Below, one piece after another: positions 34,197 to 46,272 of a DNA stretch of 64,000 nucleotides (its first letter is position 1; every line of letters begins with the position of its first letter). The DNA lies in assembly GCF_037975245.1 (NCBI RefSeq), contig NC_092578.1, positions 14,492,321-14,556,320 on the forward strand, read 5' to 3'. Both the position numbers and the translations under genes were made by a program. The DNA comes from Apostichopus japonicus (lineage: Eukaryota; Echinodermata; Holothuroidea; Aspidochirotida; Stichopodidae). The notes under the pieces are model-generated. The model saw only the letters and a list, made by a program, of their open reading frames with translations, searched no databases and had not been told where the DNA came from.

Positions 34197-36033
34197 ATGC
34201 ATATCTGTCCCTTCTACCCACACCTATAGCTATACGTCAGGGCGCCATACATAACAACACTCATTAACTACGTTCATCCACTGGATATCTTACTTGGGGC
34301 AGGGAGTTGTTATGGAACAACTTCCTGCCTGGGGTAACAGTTAAAGGCCAACGGTATTGGATAGCCTACCGATAGACAGACTCTATAACTGGAAAATATT
34401 GTTCACTTTCTCTGTTATAGTCTAACCGTAACGATGTATTTTGTATAATACAGAAACTGTATAATAAAGAAACTGTAACTTACTATTCGCGGCGGTGGTA
34501 AGTATCACTGTATGCTGTATTCTGTTCGAAGGGTTAGCCTAATGTTATGTGGTTCCTCTTTAACTGGCATGGGCTAATTAGTTAAAAGGCCTATTAAATC
34601 ACTGTGAATACATACGTCGAAAGTAAAGAACATTCGGCCTATGAGTAACAGTATACTGGTATTCTTGGAAAAAGCGGGTTATGTATAGTTTAGTTTCCAT
34701 GGGTCAGTGCGCACAGCGCACCTGTGTTCCGCAATGCCATGCGGTCACAACAACAAAAATATTGCAAGCACTGTTGGTGTTTTCAAGTTTAATTTATAAC
34801 CACTGAAGTTGACCACCATGTACTTCCTCACGAGGACTCTATCGACTTCATGGACTCATTTACCATTTGAAAATTTGAACGCTTTTGCGATTCTAGGATT
34901 TTGGGTAACATACTTCCTTATTAAATGATATTTTGTTGTGAGCAGGAGCTTAACCTTTCACATGATGATAATGATATTTCACCCATTAATCTTAATTCAA
35001 CTTTTTATTGATCAGACATAAGTGATTTAAATACCGGTAATTTATTTCATAATTCACTAAGTACTTTTTCTTTGCTTCATGTAAATGCCCGTAGGTTATC
35101 AAGAAATGTTGATTCTTCTTCAAGTAATTTTACTGCCTTAGCAATTACGGAAACCTGGCTTAATCCTGATTCAAACCTTTGCTCAGTTCAAATTCCAAAT
35201 TATACTTTCATTCACAGGGACAGGAGTGTTAAACGTGGAGGGGGAGTTGGTTTTTATATTAATAAAGTAATACCTTTTGTAATTAGAAACGATCTTTTAT
35301 CAAACCCTCTGTTATTTGAATTCATGTTTGTTGAGGTTAAATTCAACAATAAAACTGTATACCTTGGGATTTATTTATTAACCCTCTGATGTCCCAATAA
35401 CTGCAATTAATGATGAATTATCTGATATTTTGCAAAACATACAAAAATGAAAAGAAAACTTGCTATCTTACAGGTAATTTTAATATTGATCTTTTGAAGC
35501 ATGAACAATTGCCTCATATTTCACATTTTCTTGATTTAATTGTATTCTCATTCATATTTAACATTAATATCAAAATCAACAAGGATTACAGCCACATCTT
35601 CATCACTCATTGAAAATATATTTTGTCATGATTCTATTGTTAATTCAAAATCTGGCATTCTGTTATCTGACATTAGCGACCACTTACCAATATTTTGTTA
35701 TTGGGATTTATACAATACTCTCATTCATCCTCATTTAAGCTATTGTAATCTAGTTCGGGGAAATGCTCACACTTCTCATCTAAATCAATTATTCATACTC
35801 CAGAAAAAAAGCTGTTCGTTTAATCACCCAATCAAGTTTAAGAGCACATACATCTCCTCTTTTGCTACCAGATTAGGTATTCTTAATATTTTTGACATCC
35901 ACAGACACCATTGCGCTATATTCATTCTAATATTTGTTAAGCAACTGTTACCAGATATTTTCTCAAATTTGTTTTCCTTCACTCATAATACACATTCCCA
36001 CAATACCAGGTCCTCCCAAAACCTTTATAGTAT
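34197..36033 (+). mobile_element. Deleted LINE, tandem unit 2
   Basis: Same structure as unit 1, offset 1,899 bases: endonuclease part at 35072-35389 (with a 12-base deletion relative to unit 1 after NVD), a middle piece (35410-35613), then ISDISDHLPIFCYWDLYN leading into the RT C-terminal remnant (35540-36091 open frame, running over the unit border). It has the same internal deletion and the same end as unit 1. A copy of the short palindromic repeat is at 34300-34327. Confidence 0.82.
34300..34327. repeat. Short palindromic repeat, copy 5
   Basis: CAGGGAGTTGTT pairs with AACAACTTCCTG. It lies in the 5' part of LINE unit 2; unit 3 has the same repeat at 36137-36164. Confidence 0.75.
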
Positions 36034-36136
36034 ATGCATATCTGTCCCTTCTACCCACACCTATAGCTATACGTCAGGGCGCCATACATAACAACACTCA
36101 TTAACTACGTTCATCCACTGGATATCTTACTTGGGG

Positions 36137-36164
36137 CAGGGAGTTGTTATGGAACAACTTCCTG
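36137..36164. repeat. Short palindromic repeat, copy 6
   Basis: Identical in layout to the copy at 34300: CAGGGAGTTGTT pairing with AACAACTTCCTG. A decayed equivalent lies near 32401-32432 in unit 1. Confidence 0.75.
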
Positions 36165-38499
36165 CCTGGGGTAACAGTTAAAGGCCAACGGTATTGGATA
36201 GCCTGCCGATAGACAGACTCTATAACTGGAAAATATTGTTCACTTTCTCTGTTATAGTATTACCGTAACGATGTATTTCGTATAATAAAGAAACTGTATA
36301 ATAAAGAAACTGTAACTTACTATATTCGCGGCGGTGGTAAGTATCACTGTATGCTGTATTCTGTTCGAAGGGTTAGCCTAATGTTAGTGGTTCCTCTTTA
36401 ACTGGCATGGGCTAATTAGTTAAAAGGCCTATTAAATCAATACTGAATACATACGTCGAAAGTAAAGAATATTTGGCCTATGAGTAACAGTATACTGGTA
36501 TTCTTGGCAAAGCGGGTTATGTATAGTTTAGTTTCCATGGGTCATTGCGCACATACAGCGCACCTGTGTTCCGCAATGCCATGCGGTCACAAAATATGAC
36601 GCAGGCACTGGTGGTGTTTTCAAGTTTAAATTTATAACCACTGAAGTTGACCACCAGGTACTTTTTCATGAGGACTGTATCGACTTCATGGACTCATTAC
36701 CATTTGCAAATTTGAACGCTTTTGCGATTCTAGGGTTTTGGGTAACATACTTCCTTATTAAATGATATTTTGTTGTGAGCAGAAGCTTAACCTTTCACAT
36801 GATGATAATGATATTTCAACCATTAATCTTAATTCAACTTTATATTGATCAGACGTAAGTGATTTAAATACCGGTAATTAATTTCATAATTCACTAAGTA
36901 CTTTATCTTTGCTTCATGTAAATGCCCGTAGGTTATCAAGAAATGTTGATGCCATAAATGAAATTTTGATTTCTTCTTCAAGTAATTTTACTGCCTTAGC
37001 AATTACGGAAACCTGGCTTAATCCTGATTCAAACCTTTGCTCAATTCAAATTCCAAATTATACTTTCATTCACAGGGACAGGAGTGTTAAACGTGGCCGG
37101 GGAGTTGGTTTTTATATTAATAAAGTAATACCTTTGGTAATTGGAAACGATCTTTTATCAAACCCTCTGTAATTTGAATTCATGTTTGTTGAGGTTAAAC
37201 TCAACAATAAAACTGTATATCTTGGGATTTATTTATTAACCCTCTGATGTCTCAATAGCTGCATTTTATGATGAATTATCTGATATTTTGCAAAACATAC
37301 AAAAATGGAAAGAAAACTTGCTATCTTACAGGTAATTTTAATATTGATCTTTTGAAGCATGAACATTTGCCTCATATTTCACATTTTCTTGATTTAATTG
37401 TATTCTCATTCATATTTACCATTAATATCAAAATCAACATAGTCAGGTGGCTTAGCAACAATTTTCAGGCTTAACGTTACCGGCTGGACAAAAGTACCAA
37501 ATTTGGCATGGAGTTTCTTTTCGATCTATCTATTGATTTTATCCGTGGAACCCACTTGATCGGCTCCGATTATCCAAGATGGCGGCCAAAATCCAAGATG
37601 GCCGCCAGAAAAAAAGGAAATGTCATATATCTGGCTGTAAAAATCGGAGATGAACAAATGAGGGGTCAATTAAGGTGTTTCCGGGGTCATTGAAACAGTT
37701 GATGGTCATGGCATGTTGCTTGAGTAACCCACTTCCAAGATGGCGGCCAAAATCCAAGATGGCCGCCACAAAAAGGAAATGTCATATATCTGAGTGTAAA
37801 AATCGGAGATGAACAAATGAGGGGTCAAAAAGATGTTTCCGGGGTCACTGAAACAGATGATGGCCATGGCATGTTGCTTGGGTAACCCACTTCCAAGATG
37901 GCGGCCAAAATCCAAGATGGCCGCCAGAAAAAAGGAAATGTCATATATATATTTATTCCCCAGACCCCCTGTGCCATTTACTGATCGGGACCATCAAACC
38001 TTCCGTCCTCAGACGTGTAAATGAAACCGGGCTAGCACCCTGACTATATGTTATGGCTGGTATTCTACTTGTGTCACTTTGGCTCAGGAAGCCAGTTAGG
38101 ACTTATTGGGGAACTTTGAGGTGTGATCGACCGTGGATAGACACTGTCGCAAAGCCCGTTATATATATGGGAGTTACGAGTGTCATGTAAGACTAATTAC
38201 ACTGAGTCAACTATATAATAAGGTAACTTGAGGGAAAACCGACCAGATGTGAATACCGACTCATTGAGAGATTTTATACGATTGTGCACCCTTCATAAAC
38301 ACAACGTCAATTCTGCTAACAACACACGCTAAGTCAGGTCACTAGTCATCTGAAGTATTAAGGTCATTCTTTTCGAACTTGTACTCCAGGGCTGCTGTTA
38401 GCGAGGATCTCCAGTTAGACTTGTTGTCTGGTATAGACAGCCCCCCCCCCCCCCCCCCCCTCAGAGTGAAAACGATAGCTTGGGTTCGAATCTATCCGT

Positions 38500-39980
38500 T
38501 GGTGAGCTCTGGACAGCGGTAGCAGCGATGAAGAAGGGAAAGTCCCCCGGCCTCCCCCGGTCCCAATGGCCTCCCTGCTGAGTTCTATAGGACCTTCTGA
38601 GAGGTTCTCGGTGGGGACTTGAGAGACGTGTTCGCTACCTCTTTGACATGGTAGATCACGACTTTCTGTTCAGAGCCTTAGAGTCCTTCGGATTGAACTC
38701 AGTGTTTATTCGTTGCGTCTCGTTACTATATAAGGACGTCACGAGCATGGTCACTGTTAACGGATTAACTTCTGGTTCCTTCCCGGTTCGAAGGGGAGTC
38801 CGTCAGGGTTGTCCCCTCTCCCCGTTGTTGTATGTTCTCTTCAGCAAAACGCTTAGTACCTCGCTGGACAGATGCTTACGTTTTCGACCCTTCAATGTAC
38901 CGGGTGGGGCTAGAGTTACAGGTGTGCAATATGCCGATGACGTCACTTGTATTTTCTCGGACCTCGCCTCCTTCAAGCCTTTATCGAAGGTTTTGGCCAC
39001 CTTCCAAGAGGCTACTGGTGCCAGACTTAACAAGTCCAAGACCAAAGGGCTGCGTTTAGAAGGTTGGCGCGGCCAATCCCTCCCGTTCGATGCTACTTGG
39101 TCAGATGTCATGATCAGGGTAAATGGCATCTGGCTAGGTTATGGTGCCTCGGAGGCCACCAGGCCACCACTTGGGCCGAGAAGGCTGATCAGGTGGAGGC
39201 AAGGCTCGAAACATTCAGTCGGAGGTGGCTCTCCCTCCCAATAACCGGCCAAATGCGACACGCCCTTCGGGGTGTATACACAGATTGATGACTCACTTCG
39301 TGGAATCAAAGAGGAGGGTGGGCCAGATGTTCTGCTGAACGTGGCCCCTCTGTGTTATGTTCAACGCCCGCGCATGTGTGCCCGTCGGATTGCCAAACCG
39401 CCATCACTCCAGATGTGTGGCGGTCTGTGTGTTGAAAGTCACTAGATAGCTGTCTCCGGGACTGGGCGTGGAGGATTGCACATGGGGTCCTCATCACTAA
39501 TCATTTTCGCCTAGTCAGGTGGCAATTAGGTGATGGGATTTGTCCCCATGTGGGCTGTGAGGCCATCGAGACTATGCAACACCTTTTGCTGGAGTGTCCC
39601 TTTGACCGGTTGGTGTGGGAATGATGGTTTGAGGCCTTCGTTATTGGTGTTATTGGTTGCACACTGTGGGCCATTAGTAGTGATTTTGTTTTGTATGGTT
39701 TGTTGCCCTCTGTGTGCCCAACCTGGGTTAGGGATCTGCTGTTGTTGTTTGCCGCTATAATCATCAGGAGACACATCTGGAACAGCAGATGCCGCCTAGT
39801 TTTCGATGGGGACGTCTGGAGGGCCGAGGCTTTCGTCCCCCTCGTGCAAAGTGACATTAGGTTGCGCATGGAGGCGGACCATGCACGGCTTCCCGACACT
39901 GCCTTTCGTAGACGCTTGCGCAAGCCTGTCGTCTACTATCGGGACGGCGTTCCCCGGATGAAATTTGGAGTGAGTTAGTT
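38500..39980 (+). pseudogene. LINE pol remnant with RT and zinc-binding region (frameshifted)
   Basis: The part at 38505-38570 encodes VGELWTAVAAMKKGKSPG, an RT start motif. The longest frame (38648-39244) continues with MVDHDFLFRALESFGL, VRRGVRQGCPLSPLLYVL and QYADDVT, the latter two being RT motifs B and C. After shifts, 39500-39600 encodes a zf-RVT-like pattern (WQLGDGICPHVGCEAIETMQ, then LLECPFDRLVW). The last frame (39691-39978) is the C-terminus. Motif A is damaged or deleted. The type is L1/Tx1/Nimb-like, unlike the CR1-like host LINE. Confidence 0.8.
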
Positions 39981-40091
39981 GTTAGGTGTGGGGGTTTGTG
40001 TGGTCGATTCATAATATATGGGTTGGTGGGGGGTTTTCTGTTTGTGGTTTGCAGTTGGCTTTTGGGGGCTGGTTTGTAGTGATTTATTGAT

Positions 40092-40409
40092 TTGGTTATG
40101 TTGGCCTTTGGGTCCGTGTCCTTTTCACGTCACGTTAAACGCTACGTTATATACATATGTGGGTTAGTGACAGATTTCTGTTTGTGGGTTTCAGTTGGGT
40201 TTTGGGTGGTTGTTATACAGACTGGGATTGTTTTTGGTTCTGTTGACCTTTGGTCTGTGTCCGTTTTCTTTGCACGTAAAAAGCACACACGCAAATGCAG
40301 CAAGGCAAATCTGCCTTGCACATCTCTTTGTCGATGCACATGTTCATCCAAAAAGTGTACATCGACTGTGAACTGTCTGGTCAAGAAACATGGTATTGAA
40401 ACATTGTAG
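40092..40409 (+). other. Short cysteine-rich frame inside the inserted element
   Basis: The C-terminal half of this 105-codon frame contains C-S-K-A-N-L-P-C-T-S-L-C-R-C-T-C and then KKCTST, similar in shape to CXC/tesmin-type or transposon-associated cysteine-rich tails. The first half is Trp/Val-rich and shows no domain. It may be the C-terminus of a lost element protein. Weak evidence. Confidence 0.35.
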
Positions 40410-41680
40410 ACAGAATTCCCGAATACTTCCAGTATGTATTGCCATTACCATTACCAATATGTACATGCCATTACCATCATCTGTTTCAGCGAACCCCGGA
40501 AACACCTGAATTGACCCCTCATTTGTTCATTTCTGATTTTTACAGCAACATATATGACATTTCCTTTTTTGCTGGCGGCCATCTTGGATTTTAGCCGCCA
40601 TCTTGAAAAATCGGAACCGATTAAGTGGGTTCCACGGATAAAATCGATAGATAGGTCGAAAAGAAACTCCATGCCAAATTTGGTACTTTTGTCCAGCCGG
40701 TAACGTTAAATTTGCTAAGCAACCTTACTAACAAGGATTACAGCCACATCTTCATTACTCATTGATAATATTTTTTGTCATGATTCTATTGTTAATTCAA
40801 AATCTGGCATTCTATTGTCTGACATAAGCGACCACTTACAAATCTTGCGTTATTGGGATGTATACAATACTCTCATTCATCCTCATTTAAGCTATTGTAA
40901 TCTAGTTCGGGGAAATGCTCACCCTTCTCATCAATTATTCATACTCCAGAAAAAAACTGTTCGTTTAATCACCCAATCAAGTTTAAGAGCACATACATCT
41001 CCTCTTTTGCTACCAGATTAGGTATTCTTAATATTTTTGTTATCCACAGACACCATTGCGCTAGGCCTATATTCATTCTTAAATTTGTTAAGCAACAGTT
41101 ATCAGATAGTTTCTCAAATTTGTTTTCCTTCACTCATGATACACATTCCCACAATACCAGGTCCTCCCAACACCTTTTCTCTTCCCATCAATTCACACCT
41201 ATTCAAACGCTAAATTGTATCTGATGGTACTAAATTCTGGAACCAAACCTGTGATTCAATCAAATACGCACAATCCGTAATATTATTTTGCTGATTAATT
41301 TAAAAAGACACTTATATCTAAATATGAACACTTCTAGTTTAACCTTTTGTATTTTCATCTCCATTTTTGTTTATGTTTCTATTTGACATCTTTCTATTTT
41401 ATCCCAACTGAATGCTCCATTTTCTTTTATTCTGGCCAAGTTACCTGGCGGGTCAATACGGTGGGTGGGGTAAGGGGGGGGGGCAGATCCTCTTCTGATA
41501 CTTCTTTTTTCCCTTTTATTTACATGTACTTTGTAATTAATTATGTTACGGTGGGCTTCTTGTAAAAGCTTCGTATTCAAAGCCCTTCCACCATGGTCTT
41601 ATCAATTGTTATATGTCTTTTCACTGTAAACATTGTAATATATGCATGAAAATAGAAAATAAATAAATCAAAAAAATCAA

Positions 41681-42560
41681 ATCATATGTTACTTTCCATG
41701 GTATTGCATCTCAATTCATAGCATATATTACTCACCAACCATCACTCTACTTCCGAATGCGATTGTTAAGGCTGGTTTTTAAACTCTTCTTGCTTGCAAC
41801 AGCAGCTACCGAAATTCTCACAATTGATAGAACTTTTATCATCGTGGACCCTTTAAGCCACGGACGTCAACCATTGGGGGGGGGGGTGGGTGACAGGGAG
41901 ACATGTCCCCCAGTTTTGAGATAGCGGCACAATATATATTTTAAGCCACTTACTTATACTAGATCATAATTTCTTACAACTCTTATATTCCGCCCTATTT
42001 AAAATTCTTAAAGACTGCGAGTTAAGCCAGTAACTGTCCTTTATGATGGATTTGTACCTCATGCGCTGATGTCCAAAATGGCTCAATTTTGGCTATACCA
42101 CAAACACGCGATACGTGTTCCATCTAACACTCACTACACAGTGTCTGAGTGAAAGGCCTACAACACGTTCGTATGTATTCTGTTGCCTAGCTGTAGCAGT
42201 GACAGTAAATGGTAAGTTTGAAACTGTTTATTTTAAGGCTTATTTGGGTGGTAGAACTTATATGTAGTATGTGCAGTGAGCCTGCTTGGCGAACGAGGTG
42301 CCGGGGTGTTGGCCCAATAAGGTGCGCTTGGGATCGTCCGATCCCGACCATCATGGATAGCTATTGATAATTAGGCCTGAATCACTGACCAACTTCCATT
42401 GTCACGGGGCAACCATAGTGTAAACGGTTATTTTCCGAAACGTTGAACATCAAAGTCACGAAATACTAGGCTACCCGACATGAATTGAGAAAGGGGGGGC
42501 GGGGTAGATGCATGGTCACAGCAAGAAAGAAATTAGAATCTCTCAAAGATATTCCAATTC
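41681..42560. other. Intergenic
   Basis: Holds a G-run element fragment (about 41876-41910, with GACATGTCCCCCAGT). A possible untranslated first exon of a plus-strand gene would end at a GTAAGT donor near 42211. Nothing firmer. Confidence 0.35.
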
Positions 42561-42726
42561 TACGGTGGCTAAATAATGTCATAAGGAAAAAGGGGGTCCT
42601 CAAATCTCACAATTTGGACTTTTTATCTCAAGGTTTGGACTTTCTCAACAATTTGATATAAGAAGTCAACATTTTGAGATTTGAGGACCCCCTTTTCCTT
42701 TCCTTTTTCCTTATTAAGCCACCGTA
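42561..42726. mobile_element. Fold-back miniature element
   Basis: TACGGTGGCTAAATAATG at the left pairs with TTATTAAGCCACCGTA at the right, and the pairing continues through GGGGGTCCTCAAATCTCA and TGAGATTTGAGGACCCCC. The element is almost entirely a hairpin. A 6-base duplication CAATTC flanks it (42555-42560, 42727-42732). It is non-coding. Confidence 0.85.
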
Positions 42727-43616
42727 CAATTCCACTTGTTTCCAAGATTGATTCCTAATACATGGAAAAATATATTATTGTCATATTTTCTGCGTCCCTT
42801 CATACGTTAGAAAGTATATTTTTTACATTCCTCCTTTAATTTGCTAATCAGGGCACCGATACTGTTTTCTAATTTGGGGTGGGGGGGGGGGGCAAGACAG
42901 CCTGAAGCCAAGAAAAAAGTTGTCAACATTCACCAACTTTGAAACGGTTGAAAACGGTTCTTTTTGAAAATCATTGCTTTGAAAATTATTGGGGTCATGC
43001 CCCCGCCCCCACCAATGTGTCGGTGGCTATGCAAATGTCATTTCAATGTCTAGTACATATGTGCCTGGTTTCATTGCAATTTCTGCTTGTTCCTGGAGTT
43101 ACTAGTTCAAAGTTGTTTTGCTTGTGTCCATATCCTAGGAACTAGTTCAATACATGGAAAAAACATTCAACTTATATCCTTCTTTAAAGTTGTGTTGGTC
43201 CCCCCCCCTCCCCTTAAAATACCATTAATAATATATACAGTCAAGAAACTTATTACAACCGCCCTCTCCCCAGTACGAAACAAGTATGGCATAAAGGTTA
43301 GAACACGCTTGTCGCATCTTTACAAAGTACCTTGACTGCAAAAAATGTGTATTTAACGGCGGATCCTGCATGATGGGTATTAAAGCTCCGATAGACTGAC
43401 GTCCCATTTGCTTTTCCCTATATCTAAAGACGCCTTCGAATGGCTCTCATCCGTTCACCTCATTGAAACCGGTTAACCGAGAACTGTGCACCGGAGGTAT
43501 GGGCCGAAATATTGGGAATTTACTTACTAGTTTGGGATCACATCACAATTAATCTTTTAAATTGCGTTTATTAATCTGTATATATTATAAAAATCATCAC
43601 GACCGTCTAATTGCAA
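42727..43616. other. Intergenic
   Basis: G- and C-runs near 42880-42892 and 43200-43208, no recognised gene. Confidence 0.4.
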
Positions 43617-43733
43617 ATGCGTATAGATGTGCATGGCTTGAGGGTCAGAAGGCATGTTTTAGGTGATGGAAACTGCTATTTCCGAGCCCTCAAAGATGAG
43701 CCAATCAGAACCGGAGTATAGCTTTCGTATATT
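43617..43733 (+). pseudogene. OTU-like cysteine protease fragment
   Basis: A 39-codon open frame reads MRIDVHGLRVRRHVLGDGN, then CYFRALKDE. The DGNCYFRA core is the active-site motif of OTU-family deubiquitinases (DGNC-x-FRA). The frame is too short for a full OTU domain (over 100 residues) and no continuation is seen, so it is probably an exon or transposon-borne fragment. OTU domains occur both in host genes and in some animal transposons. Confidence 0.5.
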
Positions 43734-44117
43734 TTTCGTAGTTGTGTGAAACACATGTATATGAAATACTTTTAACTTTGAAAATTGAAATTTATTTTTC
43801 ACTTCTTAAAATGAAACTTGACTAAAACAAACTAATGAGTTTCTTTGTATTCGGATTTCACTAGGAACACTAGCATTGAAATCGATATATACATATATTT
43901 CGATTTCAACCCAAAATGTTGTTTTAAGTATATGGTAATTATGAATATCTTTCTCGAAAAACAAAAAACGGAAAGTTTTTAAAGGATTGTACATACCAAA
44001 ACATCCACTATTACAGATCCAATATACTGTACTATCCAGCTTATGATGAATGTTATGACGCAAAGGTGGCTATAGTTACACTTCTATAAGACTAAGCTAT
44101 ATACCTTACAGCATATA

Positions 44118-44487
44118 CAGGGGCGTCGGAAGCTATTTGGGATTGGTACGGCAGATCAGAGTGTGGCCATCTATCATAATTATCAGGGGGGGCGTTTGGT
44201 AGGTCAAACTATGCTAAGCGCCACCATGGTTGGCGCGTAGCGTAATGGAGAAAGTTTTGCAAAAATGCCTCCCAGATTGCAGGAAATCGCCCGAGCTTGA
44301 AAACAAGACCTGCCAGAGTAGTCACATTTAGCCTACTGGCCGTCATCATTATTGAAAATTATTGAAAAATATACCTCCCAGATTATTTGTTGACATTTTT
44401 TTTCTTAGTCCTACTTTTTTTTTTTTTCGCGCCGTGAATATTGGTCCGGCGTTCGCCGGACCTGCCGAACCGGCTCCGACGCCCCTG
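44118..44487. mobile_element. hAT-type miniature element (CAGGGGCGTCGGA ends)
   Basis: The terminal inverted repeats are CAGGGGCGTCGGA and TCCGACGCCCCTG. Its interior words GCGCCACCATGGTTGGCGCG and ATGCCTCCCAGAT match the element at 12206. Flanks share ATATA but no full 8-base duplication is visible. Confidence 0.82.
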
Positions 44488-45429
44488 ATATATAGAGCAG
44501 ACTAAAGTGAAGTAAAAAGAAAGCGACGTCACCCAAAATGACCTGTCCAGTGTCATACTATGTCCCTAATTAAAAGTCGTAAGCACCAAGTTTGTCACAA
44601 CATTACCAGAAACATGCAAATAAATATTCCAGATATTTGTTTACAGAAAGTGTGATACGTTTCATGTGTTTGTGGCCATATTACATTTCTAATACTTTTT
44701 GTATCACTATATAAGATCAATTTTGTTATGTAGATACCGAGCGATGTTTACTTTGTTTTGTGCCTTCTAACATTACATACTAAGCTTTTGAATTATAGAC
44801 TATACTTAATAATAAATTCTTGTGTAAGAAAACAACAAGATATTTGATACACATTATAGCCTAATGGCTCCATAGCAACATGAGTTTATACTACCAGCTT
44901 GTTAGAATCAGATTTTATAACATTTTAAAGAAGATAGCATATGTATAACATGTCACAGGTCAAAGAAAGGGCGCTGGAGGTATAATAAAGATTGCGAGGG
45001 TGGGGCGGGGGGTGGGGGCATATAAAGGGACAGATAATGTATAAAATGACGATAAACAATGTCACTAAAATATGCTGAGAAAGTGTATCATAACTGTCAA
45101 CATTGTGCCCTATACTTGATGTAAATATAACGTCACATAGGAAGTCGCCATAATTTTTAAATCCTTCTGACATTCTGTTGTTTTTCTCTATTATAGTACT
45201 TTTTAGGAAATATTTACTGATTTGAGGTAGGGCCATGCCATGGACCTTTATGGACGAACAGGATGTGGCCCCGGTGTCAGTTAGGCGTACGTCCATGTAG
45301 TAGGGTTAGGTCTGCCTCCTGAAAAACAAAAAACTCAAAAGTTAGACATCAAATGGTGCATTCTGAGGAACAAACAATTCATTAGGTCATGATCTATAAT
45401 ATGGTGTAACCGCAAGGCTGTGGTACAAA
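44488..45429. other. Intergenic
   Basis: No supported gene. A minus-strand frame of 123 codons (44925-45296) lacks recognisable domains. Confidence 0.4.
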
Positions 45430-45773
45430 CAAGGGCGTAGGAACCGGGGGGCTGGTGGCGCCAGCCCCCCCCCCCCCCCCGTGAAAAATATGGAGGGGCG
45501 GAAGTATCATTCCGCCCCCCGCTTCGCAAGTCAGAAAACCCCTTTTTCATTTCCAAATGAGAAAAAATCTCATTTGGAGCACCAAATTGCATCTAAGGCC
45601 AGGTGAAAATGCAAAAGTTTTTACAAAATGGAGTGGGTGTTGAAGTGTGCTACATTGCAGCAAATTGCATCTGAGGTCACCTAGAAATGCCAAAAAAATC
45701 CAGACCCCTCCCCCAGGCCGGCCATCAGTCTTCAGCCCCCCCCCCCACTCAAAAGTACCTTCCTACGCCACTG
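45430..45773. mobile_element. hAT-type miniature element (CAAGGGCGTAGGAA ends), second copy
   Basis: The ends CAAGGGCGTAGGAA and TTCCTACGCCACTG are flanked by a perfect 8-base duplication GGTACAAA (45422-45429 and 45774-45781). The body closely matches 26525-26898, including GGGGGCTGG, AATATGGAGGGGCGGAAGTA and CTCATTTGGAGCACCAAATT. Confidence 0.9.
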
Positions 45774-46272
45774 GGTACAAATACCCCCAACGGAACGTTT
45801 CCTACGACTGACGGTGGGCAGATAAACTCCCTAACTTTTGGGCACGCACTTACTGAGCAAGGTACCTTTCAATAATATTCAGTAGTTCAGTTTTTCCTTA
45901 CCATCATTTTAATTTTTACAACCAAACCTCTATTGCAGAGTTTCACGCTTACTAGCAATCGTCAGGAGGTGTACTAAAAAGCTATCTCTCTTTCATCTTA
46001 GTTTTGACTTTATTTTGGGGATGTTTTGGTTGATGTCTGCAGCTTGCGAGGATTTCTGATCGTTTGTTCAAAAGATTAGGGCTTGAATGGTCTATTATCG
46101 CTAGTTTCTCGGCCTGGCATAAATTACAAGAACCTGAGCTGTTGATCGATATTGTTGATCTCCTGACAATTTACATTACGCTCTTCTTCATAACGTGGAA
46201 TTGAGCACTCTGTCGTGTTCTACTTGGAACAGTGTATACACTTCTATAACTTCTATATATATATATATATAT

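Larger units (their letters stand above)
37440..40730. mobile_element. 3.3-kb element with long inverted ends, inserted in LINE unit 3
   Basis: The left arm (37440 to about 37705) and right arm (about 40451-40730) are inverted copies. Both begin TAGT and share AACGTTACCGGCTGGACAAA and ATTTGGCATGGAG. A 3-base duplication ACA flanks it (37437-37439, 40731-40733). Inside the left arm a unit of about 160 bases with AAGATGGCGGCCAAAATCC is repeated three times (37574, 37735, 37893). The interior carries a LINE pol remnant and a cysteine-rich frame. No transposase is recognised. Confidence 0.8.
36034..41680 (+). mobile_element. Deleted LINE, tandem unit 3, split by an insertion
   Basis: The left part (36034-37439) carries the 5' region and the endonuclease piece (36909-37172, LHVNARRLSRNVDAINEIL). 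The right part (40731-41680) has the RT C-terminal remnant (40815-41021) and, unlike units 1 and 2, the full 3' end with an AAATAAATAAATC tail at about 41657-41672. Removing 37440-40730 restores the sequence seen in the other units across AATCAACAAGGATTAC. Confidence 0.85.

Noticed and set aside
44925-45296. Minus-strand frame with DTGA, resembling a retroviral-type protease active site
   Set aside because: Only the tetrapeptide matches. No other protease or pol feature is nearby, and the rest is not conserved-looking.
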